Assembly: GCA_017165825.1 (NCBI GenBank)
Contig: CM029374.1
Span: 8,576,726-8,640,725 of the forward strand
Reading direction: 5' to 3'
Source of the DNA: Hepsetus odoe
Taxonomy: Eukaryota; Chordata; Actinopteri; Characiformes; Hepsetidae
Length of the DNA stretch: 64,000 nt
Part shown: positions 1 through 13,021 of the stretch, one piece after another
Position numbering within the stretch: the stretch's first letter is position 1
Layout: every line of letters begins with the position of its first letter
Notes under the pieces: model-generated
What the model was told of the DNA's origin: nothing
The model's database searches: none
The model's input: the letters and a program-made list of their open reading frames with translations, nothing else
Translations under genes and position numbers: made by a program

Positions 1-540
1 AGTATTAACTATAGTCATTTCCATCCTTTTCGCAGAATCTACAACCATCTGTTCTTCAGTCACTTCTAACTCACTCCAGAATTCTTCTTTCTCCACCATC
101 TCACAACCAACTTGTCGGGCATAAGCACTAACGACATTCGTTATCAAACCTTCAACTCCCAACTCATCACCCTGACACCCTCTTCATCCCCAAAAACACT
201 CTTCACATATTCTTCCTTCAGGATAACATCTACCCCATTCATCCTTCTATCCACATCATGGTAAAATAATTTATACCTCCTCCAATACACCTGGGCTTAC
301 TACCCTTCCATCTAGTCTCTTGCACACACAAAATATCAACCTTGTTTCTCTCCATCATATGAGCTAATTCTCTACCTTTACCAGTCATGCTGCCAATATT
401 TAAAATTCCTAACCTCACTTTCACTCTCCTCCCCTTCTTTCTCTCCTCATTCCTCCAGACATGCTTTCCTCATCATCTTCTCCTTTGGCCAACAGTAGTC
501 CAATTTCAATCTGTGTTAAAGCTGCAGGAGGGTTAATCTT
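1..540 (-). mobile_element. RTE-like LINE fragment, 5' endonuclease end
   Basis: On the minus strand, about 424-239 reads as the start of an apurinic endonuclease domain of a non-LTR retrotransposon. It has the phrases 'LNIGSMTGKGRELA' and 'VDILCVQETRWKGSK'. The bases up to about 540 resemble the 5' untranslated part of the same family, seen again near 4240 and 47700. The reading frame is short and degraded, and the element runs off the left edge. The RTE-type assignment rests on recognising this endonuclease start, common in fish genomes. No functional protein is expected. Confidence 0.7.
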
Positions 541-1310
541 CGTGTTCATGCTAGAATACGAGAATTTTTTTTTTTTCTCAGCAATGCAACCATATCTAGT
601 CGTTTTATTCCGACAAATTAAACAAGTAGACCACCATTACCATTTTTGGGAGCCAAAAGTTTATTTTTATATAAATATATTTATTTTCTATTTGTCATTA
701 CCAAAATCATATTTTAAATTCAATTTGGCAATTTTTTGTTTAATGTATTTGGATATTTTGGAGTTTACTGTGCTGAAAAATAGCCTTATGTTCACAATGA
801 AGAAGTGGAATTTACTTCTGGCCTGCCTGCAATCATTACAAGGCCCCAATAGAGAATTTGCAGAGAATTTGAAATAAAGAATGTCATGACATCCCTGCAC
901 TGTTGCAGACTTGAAGAGATGTTTATAAGAAGAACGATACAAATTAACAGCTGAAATGCTTTGTCACTTGGTGACAAATGGTCTTCTCTTACAATCCCAA
1001 TCAAGCACTCCTTTTTGATACTATATTTTTAATATTCTTCATCGGACCTTTGCAATAAATCTCTGCTATCACCGCAATAATACTGTCCATGACTATGGTC
1101 TTGGAAATGCAATTCCTGGAATTACCCATGGTTAACCATAACCAAACATGAACACCAAAACTGTGGTCAAATACAGTACAGTGTAAAGGATGGTTACTAA
1201 AATAAAATATTTTTAAATAAATTCCCAGTTGCAAACCAAAAGTTTAATTTAAACCAAAACTTTTTTTTGATTACATTTATTTTTCATGGAAAAATAATTC
1301 TTCTGCATGA
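541..1310. other. AT-rich non-coding stretch
   Basis: No gene, repeat family or splice-bounded exon was recognised. Short ORFs here show no domain and are stop-flanked AT-rich chance frames. It probably lies in an upstream NEMF intron. Confidence 0.4.
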
Positions 1311-1314
1311 CAAA

Positions 1315-1485
1315 GGGGCCTAGTGTTTAGTGATTGGGCCCCAGGATCGGAAGGTCATGGGTTCGAATCTCAGACCAGTAGGTTGCCCAAGGTACCATCC
1401 CCGTCACTGCTCCCTGGGTGCTTTCAATAGCTGCCACCTGCTGCACGTGTTTGTGTGTATGGGTTAAATGCAGAGGTGGTTCCTA
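1315..1485 (+). mobile_element. tRNA-derived SINE (family 1), degraded copy
   Basis: The head has pol III A-box-like and B-box-like sequence ('GGTTCGAATC') typical of a tRNA-derived SINE. The body follows with 'CACTGCTCCCTGGGTGC' and 'GGGTTAAATGCAGAGG'. The same family recurs at 1486, 10600, 11283, 15893, 38783, 46448 and 60617, and begins at 63971. Confidence 0.75.
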
Positions 1486-1825
1486 GTAAATCCTAGTGGT
1501 TAGGGAGTTGGCCACAGGATCGGAAGATTGTGGGTTCAAACCCCTTACCCCAGTAGCCCTGAGGTACCCTTGAGCAAGGTACTGTCCCCGTCACTGCTCC
1601 CCGGGTGCTTTCATAGCTGCCTCCTGCTGCACGGTGTTTGCATGGGTTAAATGCAGAGGTCCAATTTTGTTTTGGTTCACTTTGTGCTGTGCTGTGACCT
1701 CGCAATGACAAGAATAGTCACTTTCATTGTTCACTTTTTACTTTCTGGTGTAACTTCCTTGTGGATCACTATGTTGTGCTGTGTTTCACAATGACAAGAA
1801 TAGTTACTTTCACTTTCATAAAAAC
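1486..1825 (+). mobile_element. tRNA-derived SINE (family 1), second copy with duplicated tail
   Basis: A fuller copy directly follows the first, from 'CTAGTGGTTAGGGAGTTGG' through the conserved body to the 'CTGTGACCTCGCAATGACAA' tail. A second partial tail (about 1765-1825, 'TTTCACAATGACAAGAATAG') follows, so the end of the unit seems duplicated. The tandem pair sits upstream of the LINE at 1930-4500. Confidence 0.8.
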
Positions 1826-1929
1826 AACAGGTAATGGAGAAGTAAACTCACAATTAGTTTGGGTGAACGGGATTAGATAGGAAAGGATTTTGAAAGGATT
1901 TACCAAAAGGTAAATCAATGGAATAGATT

Positions 1930-3720
1930 GTTTAAAATTCTTCTTTCGGCTGCTCCCAGAGTCAGCTCCAGCTCCTTCTCCTGTCTTTTCAGCAGCACCA
2001 CCATCTCCAACTGGTATAATATAGCTGGTCTCACTACCGACCTTTCCTTTTAAACCCTTCCTTTCACTCTCGATGGTGCCCATCTGTCACAGATCACTCC
2101 TGCCATTCTTATCCACCCATTCCAACCTGCCTGCACTCTCTTCACTTCTTTTCCATACTTGCCATTTCTCTGAACTCTTGATCCCAAGTATTTATATTCT
2201 TTTATCTTTTTCAACTCTACTCGCTGCAACCATTCAACCATCCTCCCTTTCGTTTACATTCTTTCTTTATCCTTTTTATTTTCATTCTTCTCCTTTCTAG
2301 AGCATATCCACCTCTCCAGGGTCTCCAGAAGCTGCTCCCTGCTCTCGCTACACATTACAATATCAGCAACATCATAGTCAACAGAGACTCCTGTGTACCT
2401 GTCCATTATCATTGCAAACAAGAATGGGCTCAGCATTGATCCTTTATGTAATTCAACCTCTACATTTAAATGTCTCCATCATTCCAACTGCAGACATCAC
2501 CACTGTTGCACTGCCCTCATACCTATCCTGAACTACTCTCTCATACTTCTCTGTAACTCCTCACTTCCTCATATGAAACCACTCCTCTCTAGGCACCCTG
2601 TCATATGCTTTTTCCAAGTCCACAAAGGCACAGTGCAACTCTGACCTTCCATACTCATCCATCAGCACCCTCAGAGCAAACATTGCATCTGTAGTACTCT
2701 TTCTCAGCATGAAACCATACTGCTGCTCACTAATTATCATCACCTTTTCCCCATATCTTCATGCTATGGCTGATCAACTTTATCCTTCTGTTGTGACTAC
2801 AGCTCTGCACATTACCCTTATTCTTGAAAATCAGTACAAGTTGAATTCTCCTTCACTCCCCAGGCATCCTCTCTTTCCACGATTGTGTTAAACAACCTAG
2901 TTAGAAACTGTGCCATCTCTCCTAAACACCTCCTTGTTTCCACAGGTATATCATCTGGACAAACAGCCTTTCCATTCTTTATCCTCTTCATCGCTGCTTA
3001 CTTCCATCTTGCTAATCTGCTGCACTTCCTGGATCACTATTCTTATATCATCCATTCATCTCTCTCTCTCATTGTTTTCATTTATCAGCCTCTCAGTTTT
3101 CTTTCCATCTGCCCAACATGCTCAATTGTGAGTACATTTACATTTCTATCCTTTATCACCCTTACCTGCTGCACATCTTTCCCAGCTCTGTCCCTCTGTC
3201 TAGCCAACTGGTAAAGGTCCTTTTTGCCTCCTTACTGTCAACCCTCTCATACAATTCACCATATACGCTATCTTTAGCCTTTGTTACCGCTTTCTTTGCC
3301 CTGTGCTCCATTTTCTTGTATTCCTGTCTGGTTTCCTCATCTCTCTGGCTATTCCTCTTCTTTTGTATGCACTGCTGTTCTTCTGGGTTCCACCACCAGG
3401 TTTCCTCTTTCTTCTGTCCAGATGTCACACCTAGAACCTTTGTAACTGTCTCCCTTACCACTTTTGCATTAGTTGCCCAGGTAACTCTTGACTTAACTGC
3501 CTGAATTTCACCTTGCGGTCTTCCTCCTTCAGCTTTTATCATTAGATCCTCGACTCTGACCTTATGATTGCTGATGGCTGACCCCCCCCCCCTTCTTGAC
3601 CTCCAAGGTTATCCAACAGACCACCATCCTAGGCTGTTTTGCTATGCTCTCCCCACTATTTCAGACTGACCTGTCTGCAAAGGATATAATCCACCTGTGT
3701 GCATTTTCCTCCACTCCTCT

Positions 3721-3754
<34 letters not shown>

Positions 3755-4369
3755 AAGTATTTGCTACAGCCATTTCCATTATTTTAACAAAATCTACAAC
3801 CATCTGACCATACCTACCCATCATCTCCTCATCACCTCTGTTCCAACCATGTCCAACCAACATGTTCTTTAAAGTCTGCACCAATCTACCCTGGGTATAC
3901 TTGCTATAGATTTGTCTAGCTCACTCCAGAATTCTTTCCCCTCCATCTCTCAACGAACTCATTCTATCGGACACTCACTTCACCACCAAAACACTTTTGA
4001 CATACTCTTCTTTCAGAATAATACCTACCCCATTTCTCCTTCCATGCACACCATGGTAAAACAATTTAAACCCACCTCCAATACACCTGGCCTACTCTCC
4101 TTCCATCTAGTCTCTTGCACACACAAAATATCAACATGTCTTCTCTCCATCATATCAGAGCTCAACTCTCTCCCTTTTCCACTCATGCTGCCAACTTTAA
4201 AAGTCCCTACCCTTCCTTCTCTCCTCCTGCCTCCAGACATGCCTTACTTCTCTTTATCTTCTCCTTTGGCCTACAGCAGCACAATTTCCACCCACGCTCT
4301 GTAAGCGAACAGTGCTGATGGTGGTTGTTGTTAGCTTGTGCCTCAACTGATCCGGTGTGGAAATCCCCA

Positions 4370-4428
<59 letters not shown>

Positions 4429-4500
4429 CTCTTATCCAGGCTTGGGACTGGCACCAAGAAATGCACTGGCTTGTGTATCCCTAGTGGCTGGGTTGGATAG
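1930..4500 (-). mobile_element. RTE-like LINE, nearly full length but decayed
   Basis: Read on the minus strand, fragments line up in the order of one retrotransposon. The 5' UTR is near 4500-4250 and the endonuclease start at 4240. A linker ORF with 'ETWWWNPEEQQ' lies at 3542-3162. The reverse transcriptase has 'HCAFVDLEKAYDRVPREE' at 2743-2561 and 'LSPFLFAMIMD' at 2436. The C-terminal 'KEYKYLGS' and 'VQAGWNGWIRM' region is at 2241-2050. Many frameshifts and stops separate the pieces, so it is dead. A poly-T run (3721-3750) and a CA repeat lie inside it. Confidence 0.8.
4373..4425. repeat. (CA)n microsatellite
   Basis: An uninterrupted dinucleotide CA tract of about 50 bases within the 5' end of the decayed LINE. 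The Cys-Val ORFs on the minus strand are only the translation of this repeat. Confidence 0.98.
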
Positions 4501-4876
4501 GTTTGAATAAATAACAAACATAATCTCCTACAGCTGGCATTTTTCTGAGAAATAGATAGATATGCAGTAATGTCAAATCTGATAAAATGTGAAACTAAAT
4601 TTATAGAATGTAGTACTTAACACAGTGTGTAGGATGGATGATATGATAAATATTAATCTAAAAAATTTATTCTCTTCAGGATCTTCATTCATTCCCCTCA
4701 GTACAAAAAAAAACTTAAAGAATTTGCACTTACCATATAATTTGGTTTTTGATGGATTTTTGTCTGTTACATTCTTGTTATTCTGTTATTTTTCATAGTT
4801 TTCTGGCTAATCCAAGTCTTAAACATCATTGTATACTTATCTTCCCCATTTCCCAACCCATCATTTTTCTCCCTAG

Positions 4877-7800
4877 GAGAAGACAGTGAAAATGAAGGAG
4901 AGGCTGAAGGAGAAGACACGGATAAAGAGAATGGTAAATTAAAAGGGAGAGAAGTTGAATTGAAAACAGAAGAGCGCAATGAAGCAAACGAGTCCAAAGA
5001 AGAAAGAGAAACATCAGGTCAAATCAAGCCTGAGGCTGAAAAGCCAAAGCAGGAAGACATGAGTGAAAAGGAAGTTGCTGAAGAGGTGAAAAGTGAGGAA
5101 GAGGAGGAGAGTACAGACATCAGTTTTCCAGACACCACAATCTCACTCACACACCTCCAGCTGAATAGGTAATTGACTTTATTAAATAAAACTGTACCAT
5201 CAAAAGTGATTTTCCCCTATTAATTATATCTATTATTTCATTTTGTCACACATCATTAATTATTTCAGATCTTAATGTAACCCAGAACATCTTTTTTTAT
5301 TCATATTTTTTATGTATAGTGTAAATAAAATTTTGCAACAGCATGTGAAAAGTAATGCTTCAAAATTGCCTGGTTCTCTTTCAGTTGCAACTAAACAACT
5401 CCATAATAGAGATCAACAGTTTACATCAAAATAACTCTTCTTGGACTACTCTTTTTGGCAGAAGTGCTTTAAATATGTCTTTCTCGTATTAAATTAAGTT
5501 TAAAGATCTGAAAAGGTGTGTGATATGGGGGGAAAAAATAGAAGAAATTAGGTAAATACGCTTTTTATAAATTTGTTTTTGTCCTATAAAATTTTATTCT
5601 TTCCTTTTCAGAGGAATCCCAAATGCTGGTTTCAAGCAAAACTTTTCAAAACAGGTATACTACAAAAGTATAATATAAACACCTCTCAAGAGAGCAAAGC
5701 TGACAGCACAGCTAAAAGCTGGAGGTATTAAAACCTACATAACGTGTGTTTCCTTCTAACAGGACAGTATGGAACCACAATTCAAAAGTTACATAAGTGC
5801 AAAGCAGAGAAGGTAAAACTTTGAATATATATAAAAACTCACCTTGAAATAGTATGGCTTCATTCACAGACAAAGTCTAATGACATTGATTTGTCTTTGT
5901 GTCAAGGGTTATGAAGAAGAAGCAGAAGCAGGAAAGCAATGACTGTCAGGATGAAGCAGAAACCAAGAGTGAGGAGAATCACTCTGCAACCTGCATGAGC
6001 TCTAAGAACGGAGGAGCCACTCAGCAGCCTCTGAAAAGGGGACAGAAGGTTAAAAGGCATTTTTTATAATTAAATATGCTGATAAATCTCTAAATACTTT
6101 AGGGCCAAAGCGCTTACTTTCAGCTCTCATGACGGTTTTCTCTCTGTTTAGAACAAACTAAAGAAAATCAAAGACAAATATAAAGACCAAGATGAAGAGG
6201 ACCGGGAACTGATGATGAAGCTGCTTGGAGTCTGTACTGCATGCTGTGTTGATCTAGGCTAATGGTTCACATCCCTGTGTTGGGAGTAGCCTTTACCTTA
6301 CTGCATAACTCTTCAAAAATGATCATAGATCATAAGAACCATGTGTTTTGTTTTTTCTTTCTTGCACTTAGTGTCTTTTATTTTTAATACTTCCACTTTA
6401 ATACAGGCAGTCTTTTTTGCATTGATTACTTCTTCAGTTGTATAGTGATTAAGATTCTCTTCCACAGTCTGCAGGCTCCAGTAAGGAAGAGAAAGGAAAA
6501 AAAGGGAAGAAAGGAAAAGGAAAAGAGGAGCTTGTGAAGCGAGCTCCACAGAAACCTGTCCAGAAGCCAAGAACAATTGAGAATGTGGCAAAGAAAGTTG
6601 AGCCTGTGGAGGACGGAGGCCCAACAGAAGAAGTGGCCACTGAACAGGATGACAAGGTAGATTGGGGGTTAGCTATCAGAATTTGTGTGTTTTTATTATC
6701 TTTTGGCACCTCATTGATAACACAGCATTAAAACTTTTAATATTTATTCAGTAATTTAAGTCACTAGCCATGTATATGTATAATAAGTTAAAGACCTAAA
6801 TTAAATAATATTTTGTTAGTTAGATTTTTGCCAAATTATTTAAATCTGAGAGATAGCATTTGTAAGTATGGTAATCCAGACTGTAAAGAACTTGAGGATC
6901 TTAATATATAAATTCTGAAGTGATGCATTTGTGTCTTATCATTGACTTATCTCCAGGAGGCTGATCATTTGGATCAAGAGAACCCTGGAGCTGAGGTAGG
7001 CTTTATGTAAACTGCATACTCTCAAAAGTGTTAGCTTCACACTGAGAATGACTTCATGCAGTTTGGAGATTTTCTTAGAGATCCTAAGGTTTTCTTAAAT
7101 TCTTTGAAGCTTAAGAAGCAGAGCTTTCTAGTCTTCCATTTCCTTTTTCTCTGTTGTCATTCCTGTTTGAAATACAATTTAGTGAATGAGTATTTTCACC
7201 CTCTCCGAGTGCATTTGTTTGCAAAATTTGTTTTTGATCTCAAAAAAATATAACATGATAAAAAGACAACCTGATTAAATGCAACACAGTTTTCCAATGA
7301 TCCTGTGATTAACTAAAGGATAACACCTATACTTAGAGATGCATTATATCAAAATAAGTTGCATTTTCTGTTCCTAATTTGTCAAAAAGGAAAACTCTCA
7401 TAATCCCAAATTCTTTACACTTATATGTAAAGCACTTTTATCTTAATTGTGATGTATGACTCATAGCTCATGAAAATTAGATAATTAATGTCCTTATTTA
7501 TTAGAATATTTCCTAAAATCAATCAAAGGAAGGGTTGGTAGTAGTAGGCACTGTGGGCAGGTGCTTTCTCTTGCTGGAAAAGTAAATTGGTATCTCCAAA
7601 ATGCAAGTCAGCAGGTAGAAGCTTTAGGGTCTTTAAAATCTCCTTATTTGGCTGCATTGACTTTTGACATGATGGACCACAGGGGACCAACACCAAAGAG
7701 TGAAACACTCTAAAATTCTTGAATCAGCTTTTCTTGACCATCCTCTCAAGTCTTCCTACCATAGTCAAGTCAACTTTATTTATATAGCGCTTTTTACAAC

Positions 7801-10800
7801 CGCTGTTGTCACAAAGCAGCTTTACAGAATCCAGGTCCAAGTGCTAAGGAAAGGAACCTTGCGAGAAACCAAGACCCAAAATTGAAACCCATCCACTGGT
7901 GACTGTAACTGGAGGTTGATGATCCCACTAATGGTGGGAGCTCTGTTTGAGTGGGGGAAGCTTTAATCTTAGCAGAAGAGCCAGTCTGATGGAGCTGATC
8001 TGAAGGTAGTTTTGCCATCCCGGTGTAGCAGCTTGGAACTCAGAAGACCCTCATGGAGATCGATGGACTTGCCCTCACAAAACACCCAAGCCATCCACCA
8101 CATAGATGGTGGACAGCCACCCACCATAAACAAAGAGAAAGGAATTAGATATGGTCTGTACAGTGAGTTCAAAACTTAAGTTTAAAGAATGCAGTATGTG
8201 ACTCCTATTATAACCTGACTTGGGCTAACCTCAGATGTTTGGAAGATACAATGACTTCCCCATCACAGTCCCAGTAGATTAGAGAGGTTTGGTGTAGGAA
8301 GATCAAGGCAGTGACATGGGCTGATGCTTAAGTGTTACCACTCAGTGGCCTATGTGCATCATTAAGTCTATCCTCCTTGGATAGTAGAGCAAGAAAGAAT
8401 GATGTATGGGACTTTGCATATCATTCCCCAACCTGGTTGGGCCTGTTTTTGCTTATCTACCTGACTCCCTTGATTATTTTCCCTTCTTAAAGGGTCATAA
8501 GGAGGGGCGAGGGTCTGAATCTTTTTAACTAATAGGAAAATTAATTACTAAAAGCCTAACTAAACAAGTAAGCATTTAGCCTGGACTTAAATACTAGGAG
8601 TCCCGAACAGTAGCTGGAAGACTGTTCCAGAGACGGGGGCTGTGAATGAAAAGGCTCTTCCCCCTGTTGTTTCAAAACTCTGGGAACTGTTAGAAAACCA
8701 GCATCTTGTGATCTAAGTGAGTGTGAAGGTTCATAGCTAGAAATAAGCTCGGTGAGATACTCTGAAGTGAGGAGCATTTAGGGCTTTGTAGGTTAGCAAT
8801 AAAATTTTATAGTCAATGCAGACTTTCACAGGAAGCCAGTGAGGTCTGGATAATATCAGGCTAGTATGATCATATTTTCTGGATCTAGTGAGGACTCTAG
8901 CTGCTGCGTTCTGGACTAACTGGAGTTTATGAAGGTTTTTGCTGGAACATCCTGACAGCAGGGCATTACAATAATCAAGTCTTGTGGTGATAAATGCATG
9001 TATCAGTATTTCTGCATCATGTAGTGTGAGTGCACTTCTAACTTTAGCAATGTTTCTAAGGTGGGGGAAAGCTATTTTAGTGATCTTTCCAATGTGTGTA
9101 TCTAGAGACAGATCCAAGTGAATTGTGACACCCAGGCTTTTAAAAGAGTAATTAAAATTAATTTTAAAATTCTGAAAATTCTAGCATTAAACCTGCAAGT
9201 TTGTCTCTAGCAATTTTGTGACCTAGCAAAAGTCTTTTCAGAATTTAACATATAAAAGAGTGGATGTCACTCAATTTTCTTATCTCCTATACAATCCTCA
9301 GTCTTTTTTAATTTGAGGATATCTTCAGGTTTAGCTGAGATATATAACTGTGTGTCATAAGCATAACGGTGGAAGCTGATTCTATTTTTCTGGACAACTG
9401 AACCAAGAAAGAGGATTATATAATATGAAGAGTAGGGGGCCTAGGACAGAGCATTGCGGAACTCCATGACTAACTTTTGTACGAAGTGATGATTCTTCCC
9501 TTGCGTTAACAAACTGATAGCGGTTGGTCAAGTATGATTTAAACCAGCAGAGGGCTGTTCCTGTTATACCAACCATGTTTTCTAAGCTGCGCAGCAAAAT
9601 ATTGTGATCTATCGTGTCGAACGCGGCACTAAGGTCGAGGACTAGTAGGGATACCAACACTTTGTCAGATGCCATTAACAGATTGTCTCCTATTTTCACT
9701 AGTGCTGTTTCAGTGCTATGATGTGGTCGAAAACCAGACTGAAATTTCTCTAAGATGCTATTTTTGTATATATTTGTATATATGAGCACAACTTCTGGGC
9801 CACAACTTTCTCCAGAATCTTTGATATAAAAAGTAAATTAGAAATTGGTCGAGAGTTTGCTAACTTGAGTGGATCAAGATTTGGCTTCTTGAGTAGAGGA
9901 TTAATAACTGCTATTTTGAATACTTTTGGCACATAGCCCAGGTTGACAGAGGAGTTTACCATTTCTAATAAAGGCCTGATTATTGCTGGTGTGACCTCTT
10001 TAAGTAGTCTGGTGGGAATTGCCTCCAGAATGGAAGTAGAAGATCTGGAAGATGAAATAGCTGAGATGGTCAGTCTGCAGAACTGGATGAAAGTAGGCTA
10101 ACCTTTCTGTTGGCATGAGGTTTTGATCTGTGTCTATCTGTATCGAGCGGTAGACGTGGTGCATTTGTCATTTGGTTTTGGATTTCTTGTCGAATGATTT
10201 CAATCTTTTTGTTAGAGAATTCCATAAAAGTATCACTGTTGTACATTGCAGGTATCTGGCTTTCTGCTCCTGCATGGTTCTTTGTGAGTGTAGCTATTGT
10301 GTTGAAAAGAAATCTAGGATTATTTTTATTGGATTCTATTATAGTGGATAGGTAGGCAGAGCAAGCGAATGTAAGTGCCCTCTTATACTGTAAGAAACTC
10401 TCAGTCCAGGCAGAGTGAAATGATTCTAGTTTTGTCAGCCACCATTTACGCTCTAGTTTCTACATATTTTGCTTTAGAGCTTGTGTTTGGTTAGCGTACC
10501 ATGGAGCAAGCTTTTTTTGTCTAAATCTTTTACGTGTTAACGGCGCTACATTGTCTAACATGGGGAAAAAAACGTGTTCTCTAGATGTACACCGCTTGGG
10601 GCAGCGGTGGCCTTGTGGTTAGGGAGTTGCCCCCACATCGGAACATTGTGGGTTCGATTCCCTCACCAGTAGGTTGCCCTGAGGTACCCTTGAGCAAGGT
10701 ACCGTCCCTGTCACTGCTCCCCGTGCACTTTCAATAGCTGCCCACTGCTGCATGGTGTTTGCATGGGTTAAATGCAGAGGTCCGATTTCGTTGTGGTTCA

Positions 10801-12594
10801 CTGTGTGCTGTGCTGTGACCTCGCAATGACTAGGGTTTTCAGTTTCACTTTCACTTTATAGTAAGATAGTTCAGCTCTTCTGGACCAGATGGTGAACTAA
10901 TAAGCGTTGATAAATCCAGAAGATTTTTGATAAAACTATGAGCTGTGGAGGACGTTATTGTATGGCTAACATGATCCTGAAGTGTTATAAATAAATTAGA
11001 GCTGTTGTGAATCTCATATGTGATGATGATGATGATCATCATCTGAGATTACTGCTGACTGGGGAATAATGAATATATTGTCAACTTGTGATCTTTACAC
11101 CAAGTGTAAGGATCAAGTCTAAAGTATGACTATAACAATGAGTGGGTCCCATTTCATTCTGGACAAAACCCATAGTATTAAGGATGGATGTGAATGCTAA
11201 TTTCAATGAGCCTTGCTCTTTCTCCACTTGGATATTAAAGTCTCAATTATAATTTAACAACAACAGTTTAATAACAATTATAACTTTGGCCTAGTGGTTA
11301 GGGCGTTGGCCTCGTGATCGGAGAATCAGGGTTCGAACCCCTTCCCAATGGGTTGCCCTGAGGTACCCTTGAGCAAGGTGCCGTCCCCGTCCCGCTCCTC
11401 CCAGCGATGAGCTGGCGACCTGTCCAGGGTGCCTCCCCCGTCCTCGCCCTGTGTGCGCTGGGTTGGACACCAGCATCCCCCCGCGACCCTGTTTGGGACA
11501 AGCGGCAGAAAATGGATGGATGGACTTTATTTTTATGAACTGCCAGGCTTGCTAGAAAATACCATACTTTTCCCTTCCAGTCAGCTTTCCCTTAAAATAC
11601 TTTACCGCATTCTGTAAACAGCCAGCCTTTCATGTCTTACTTTCTTTATGTAAATGGCATGATTAAATTTGGTTAATTGGTGGAGGGACAAAGGGAGAAA
11701 TTACTTTTTCAGAGATATGGGAGTTTTTTTTTCAGCAAATCACAAGATCATTTGAAAAGCATGTTGAGTGTTGGTATTGTGTATTGTACTACTTATCTTT
11801 GAGATTAGAAACAATCAAGTGTTTATTAATAATAAGAGGATAAAATCAGAGGGGGCAAATATAGTCACAGCATTTTCTTCTGTTTGTGGTTTCTTAGGAA
11901 GGGGAAGATTTCCTCTCGTCTCTGACTGGTCAACCAGATATGGATGATTTGCTTCTGTTTGCAGTACCAGTGTGTGCACCATACACAGCTCTTTCAAACT
12001 ACAAGTATGTTTTCTGTGCTCTGTTTAAAACCACATACTATGCCCTATATGTGCATAATGTACTTTTAGTACAATATATACATATCACATTTAGCACACA
12101 GAATTCTTGTGTAGTTCAGTGTATAATCACTCCTTAAAAAATTAAATCCACTCCTTTCTAGTCGCATCATTTTTCTCACTGTTTCAGGTACAAAGTAAAA
12201 CTGACTCCAGGGACACAAAAAAAAGGAAAAGGTAAAGACTGTAGTTACACTGCCTGATTTAGTTTATTGTGGTTATCTCTAACCACTGAATCTTTTAAAT
12301 CTGGCAGCTGCCCGTACTGCTTTGTTGAGCTTCATGCGTGCAAAGGAAGCTAGTGCCAGAGAGAGAGACCTTTTCCGCAGCATTAAGGTATTTGCTTCTA
12401 GCTCCGTTGTTCAAATTTAACAAGCAGAATACAAACACAAATTTGTTGTTAAATCTGAATGTTCTACCACTTTTTATTGTTTTATTTTATTGTTCTTTGT
12501 CCATTTTCATTTCTAGGACACAGATCTATCAAGAAACATGCCTGGGAAAGTGAAAGTATCAGCTCCCAATCTGCTGGCAGCTAAGAAAAAATAA
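4877..12594 (+). CDS. nemf: NEMF (Rqc2 homologue), 3' eleven coding exons
   Basis: NEMF binds peptidyl-tRNA-stalled 60S subunits with Listerin in ribosome quality control and directs C-terminal tailing. The window holds only the C-terminal half, 379 residues. Exons: 4877-5168, 5612-5654, 5763-5812, 5907-6048, 6152-6229, 6468-6656, 6957-6995, 11898-12004, 12188-12231, 12308-12387 and 12517-12594. All have AG/GT borders and matching phases. The protein begins with an acidic Glu/Lys-rich stretch, then 'FPDTTISLTHLQ', 'KYKDQDEEDRELMMKLLG' and a basic 'KEEKGKKGKKGKG' tract. It ends in the conserved NFACT-C region ('LLLFAVPVCAPYTALSNYKY', 'DTDLSRNMPGKVKVSAPNLL'). The NFACT-N and coiled-coil exons must lie left of the window. 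The seventh intron (4.9 kb) carries an L2 LINE and two SINEs. The 'GTCTGT' donor at 6230 is weak but is required by the match to the family. Confidence 0.93.
7757..10590 (-). mobile_element. L2-like LINE inside a NEMF intron
   Basis: The minus strand carries reverse-transcriptase pieces in order. 'NSRPISNLLFISKILEKVV' is near 9850. 'FRPHHSTETALVK', 'LDLSAAFDTIDHNILL' and 'GVPQCSVLGPLLFILY' lie at 9789-9382. The C-terminal part with 'TRLDYCNALLSG' and 'LQLVQNAAARVLT' lies at 9117-8740. The 3' end near 7757 has the usual fish LINE terminus; on the plus strand it reads 'TTTATTTATATAGCGC'. Stops and frameshifts show it is inactive. It is antisense to NEMF. Confidence 0.85.
10600..10860 (+). mobile_element. 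tRNA-derived SINE (family 1), full copy
   Basis: A well-preserved copy: 'GCAGCGGTGGCCTTGTGG' head, 'GGTTCGATTCCC' B box, 'GAGGTACCCTTGAGCAAGG' body, and 'GACCTCGCAATGAC' tail ending in TTTCACTTTCACTTT. It lies at the 5' end of the antisense L2 LINE in the NEMF intron. Confidence 0.88.
11283..11525 (+). mobile_element. tRNA-derived SINE with alternative 3' body
   Basis: It has the same tRNA head and 'GAGGTACCCTTGAGCAAGG' segment as family 1. After 'CCGTCCCGCTCC' the body switches to a different tail containing 'GGCGACCTGTCCAGGGTG' and ending in 'AATGGATGGATGG'. The copy at 15893-16130 (minus) has the same alternative tail. Confidence 0.85.
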
Positions 12595-12944
12595 ACCTGT
12601 GTTTATATTGCTAAGAGTTGGCTGCCTATTACAATCAAGAAACCTTGGGGAGTCCACACCCTGTCTTACACGTCTTCTGTGGAGATGAAAATGAATTGTG
12701 AACTGTAGATTAGTATGACTTGTTACAAAAAAGTGTTTTCATTTGTGATGACAGCCAAAAGCAAAAAAAAATCAAATACAGTATAAACACTTATTAAAAC
12801 CCTTTGAATTTGATCATATTGTCAGTATAGCTCAGGTTTGTGTGATAATGGAAGTATTTCTATATTCTTTCATTGGGGGTATTTCATTTAAAGGAGGTTA
12901 TGTTAATAACAAGAGACACAGATGACTCAGATTACTAAGCATAT

Positions 12945-12964
12945 TTTATTGGCTTGAAAATAAA
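12945..12964. terminator. Poly(A) signals for convergent transcripts
   Basis: AATAAA on the plus strand at 12959-12964 could end the NEMF mRNA, about 365 bases after its stop. On the minus strand, AATAAA at 12950-12945 could serve the orphan terminal exon at 13022-13121. The signals were seen; their use is inferred. Confidence 0.45.
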
Positions 12965-13021
12965 ATGAAAGACCCTTCTATTGTTTTAAAACCAGCCCAG
13001 CACTAGTTTGTAGCTACATGT

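Noticed and set aside
461..877. 138-codon plus-strand ORF
   Set aside because: Hydrophobic AT-rich frame overlapping a LINE 5' end and non-coding DNA; no domain or splice context.
2885..3504. Plus-strand ORFs rich in Leu/Ser
   Set aside because: Antisense shadows of the minus-strand LINE.
4207..4517. Cys-Val-rich ORFs
   Set aside because: They are translations of the CA repeat.
10600..10690. Possible tRNA gene
   Set aside because: A/B boxes belong to the SINE head; the body and tail match other SINE copies and the cloverleaf is degraded.
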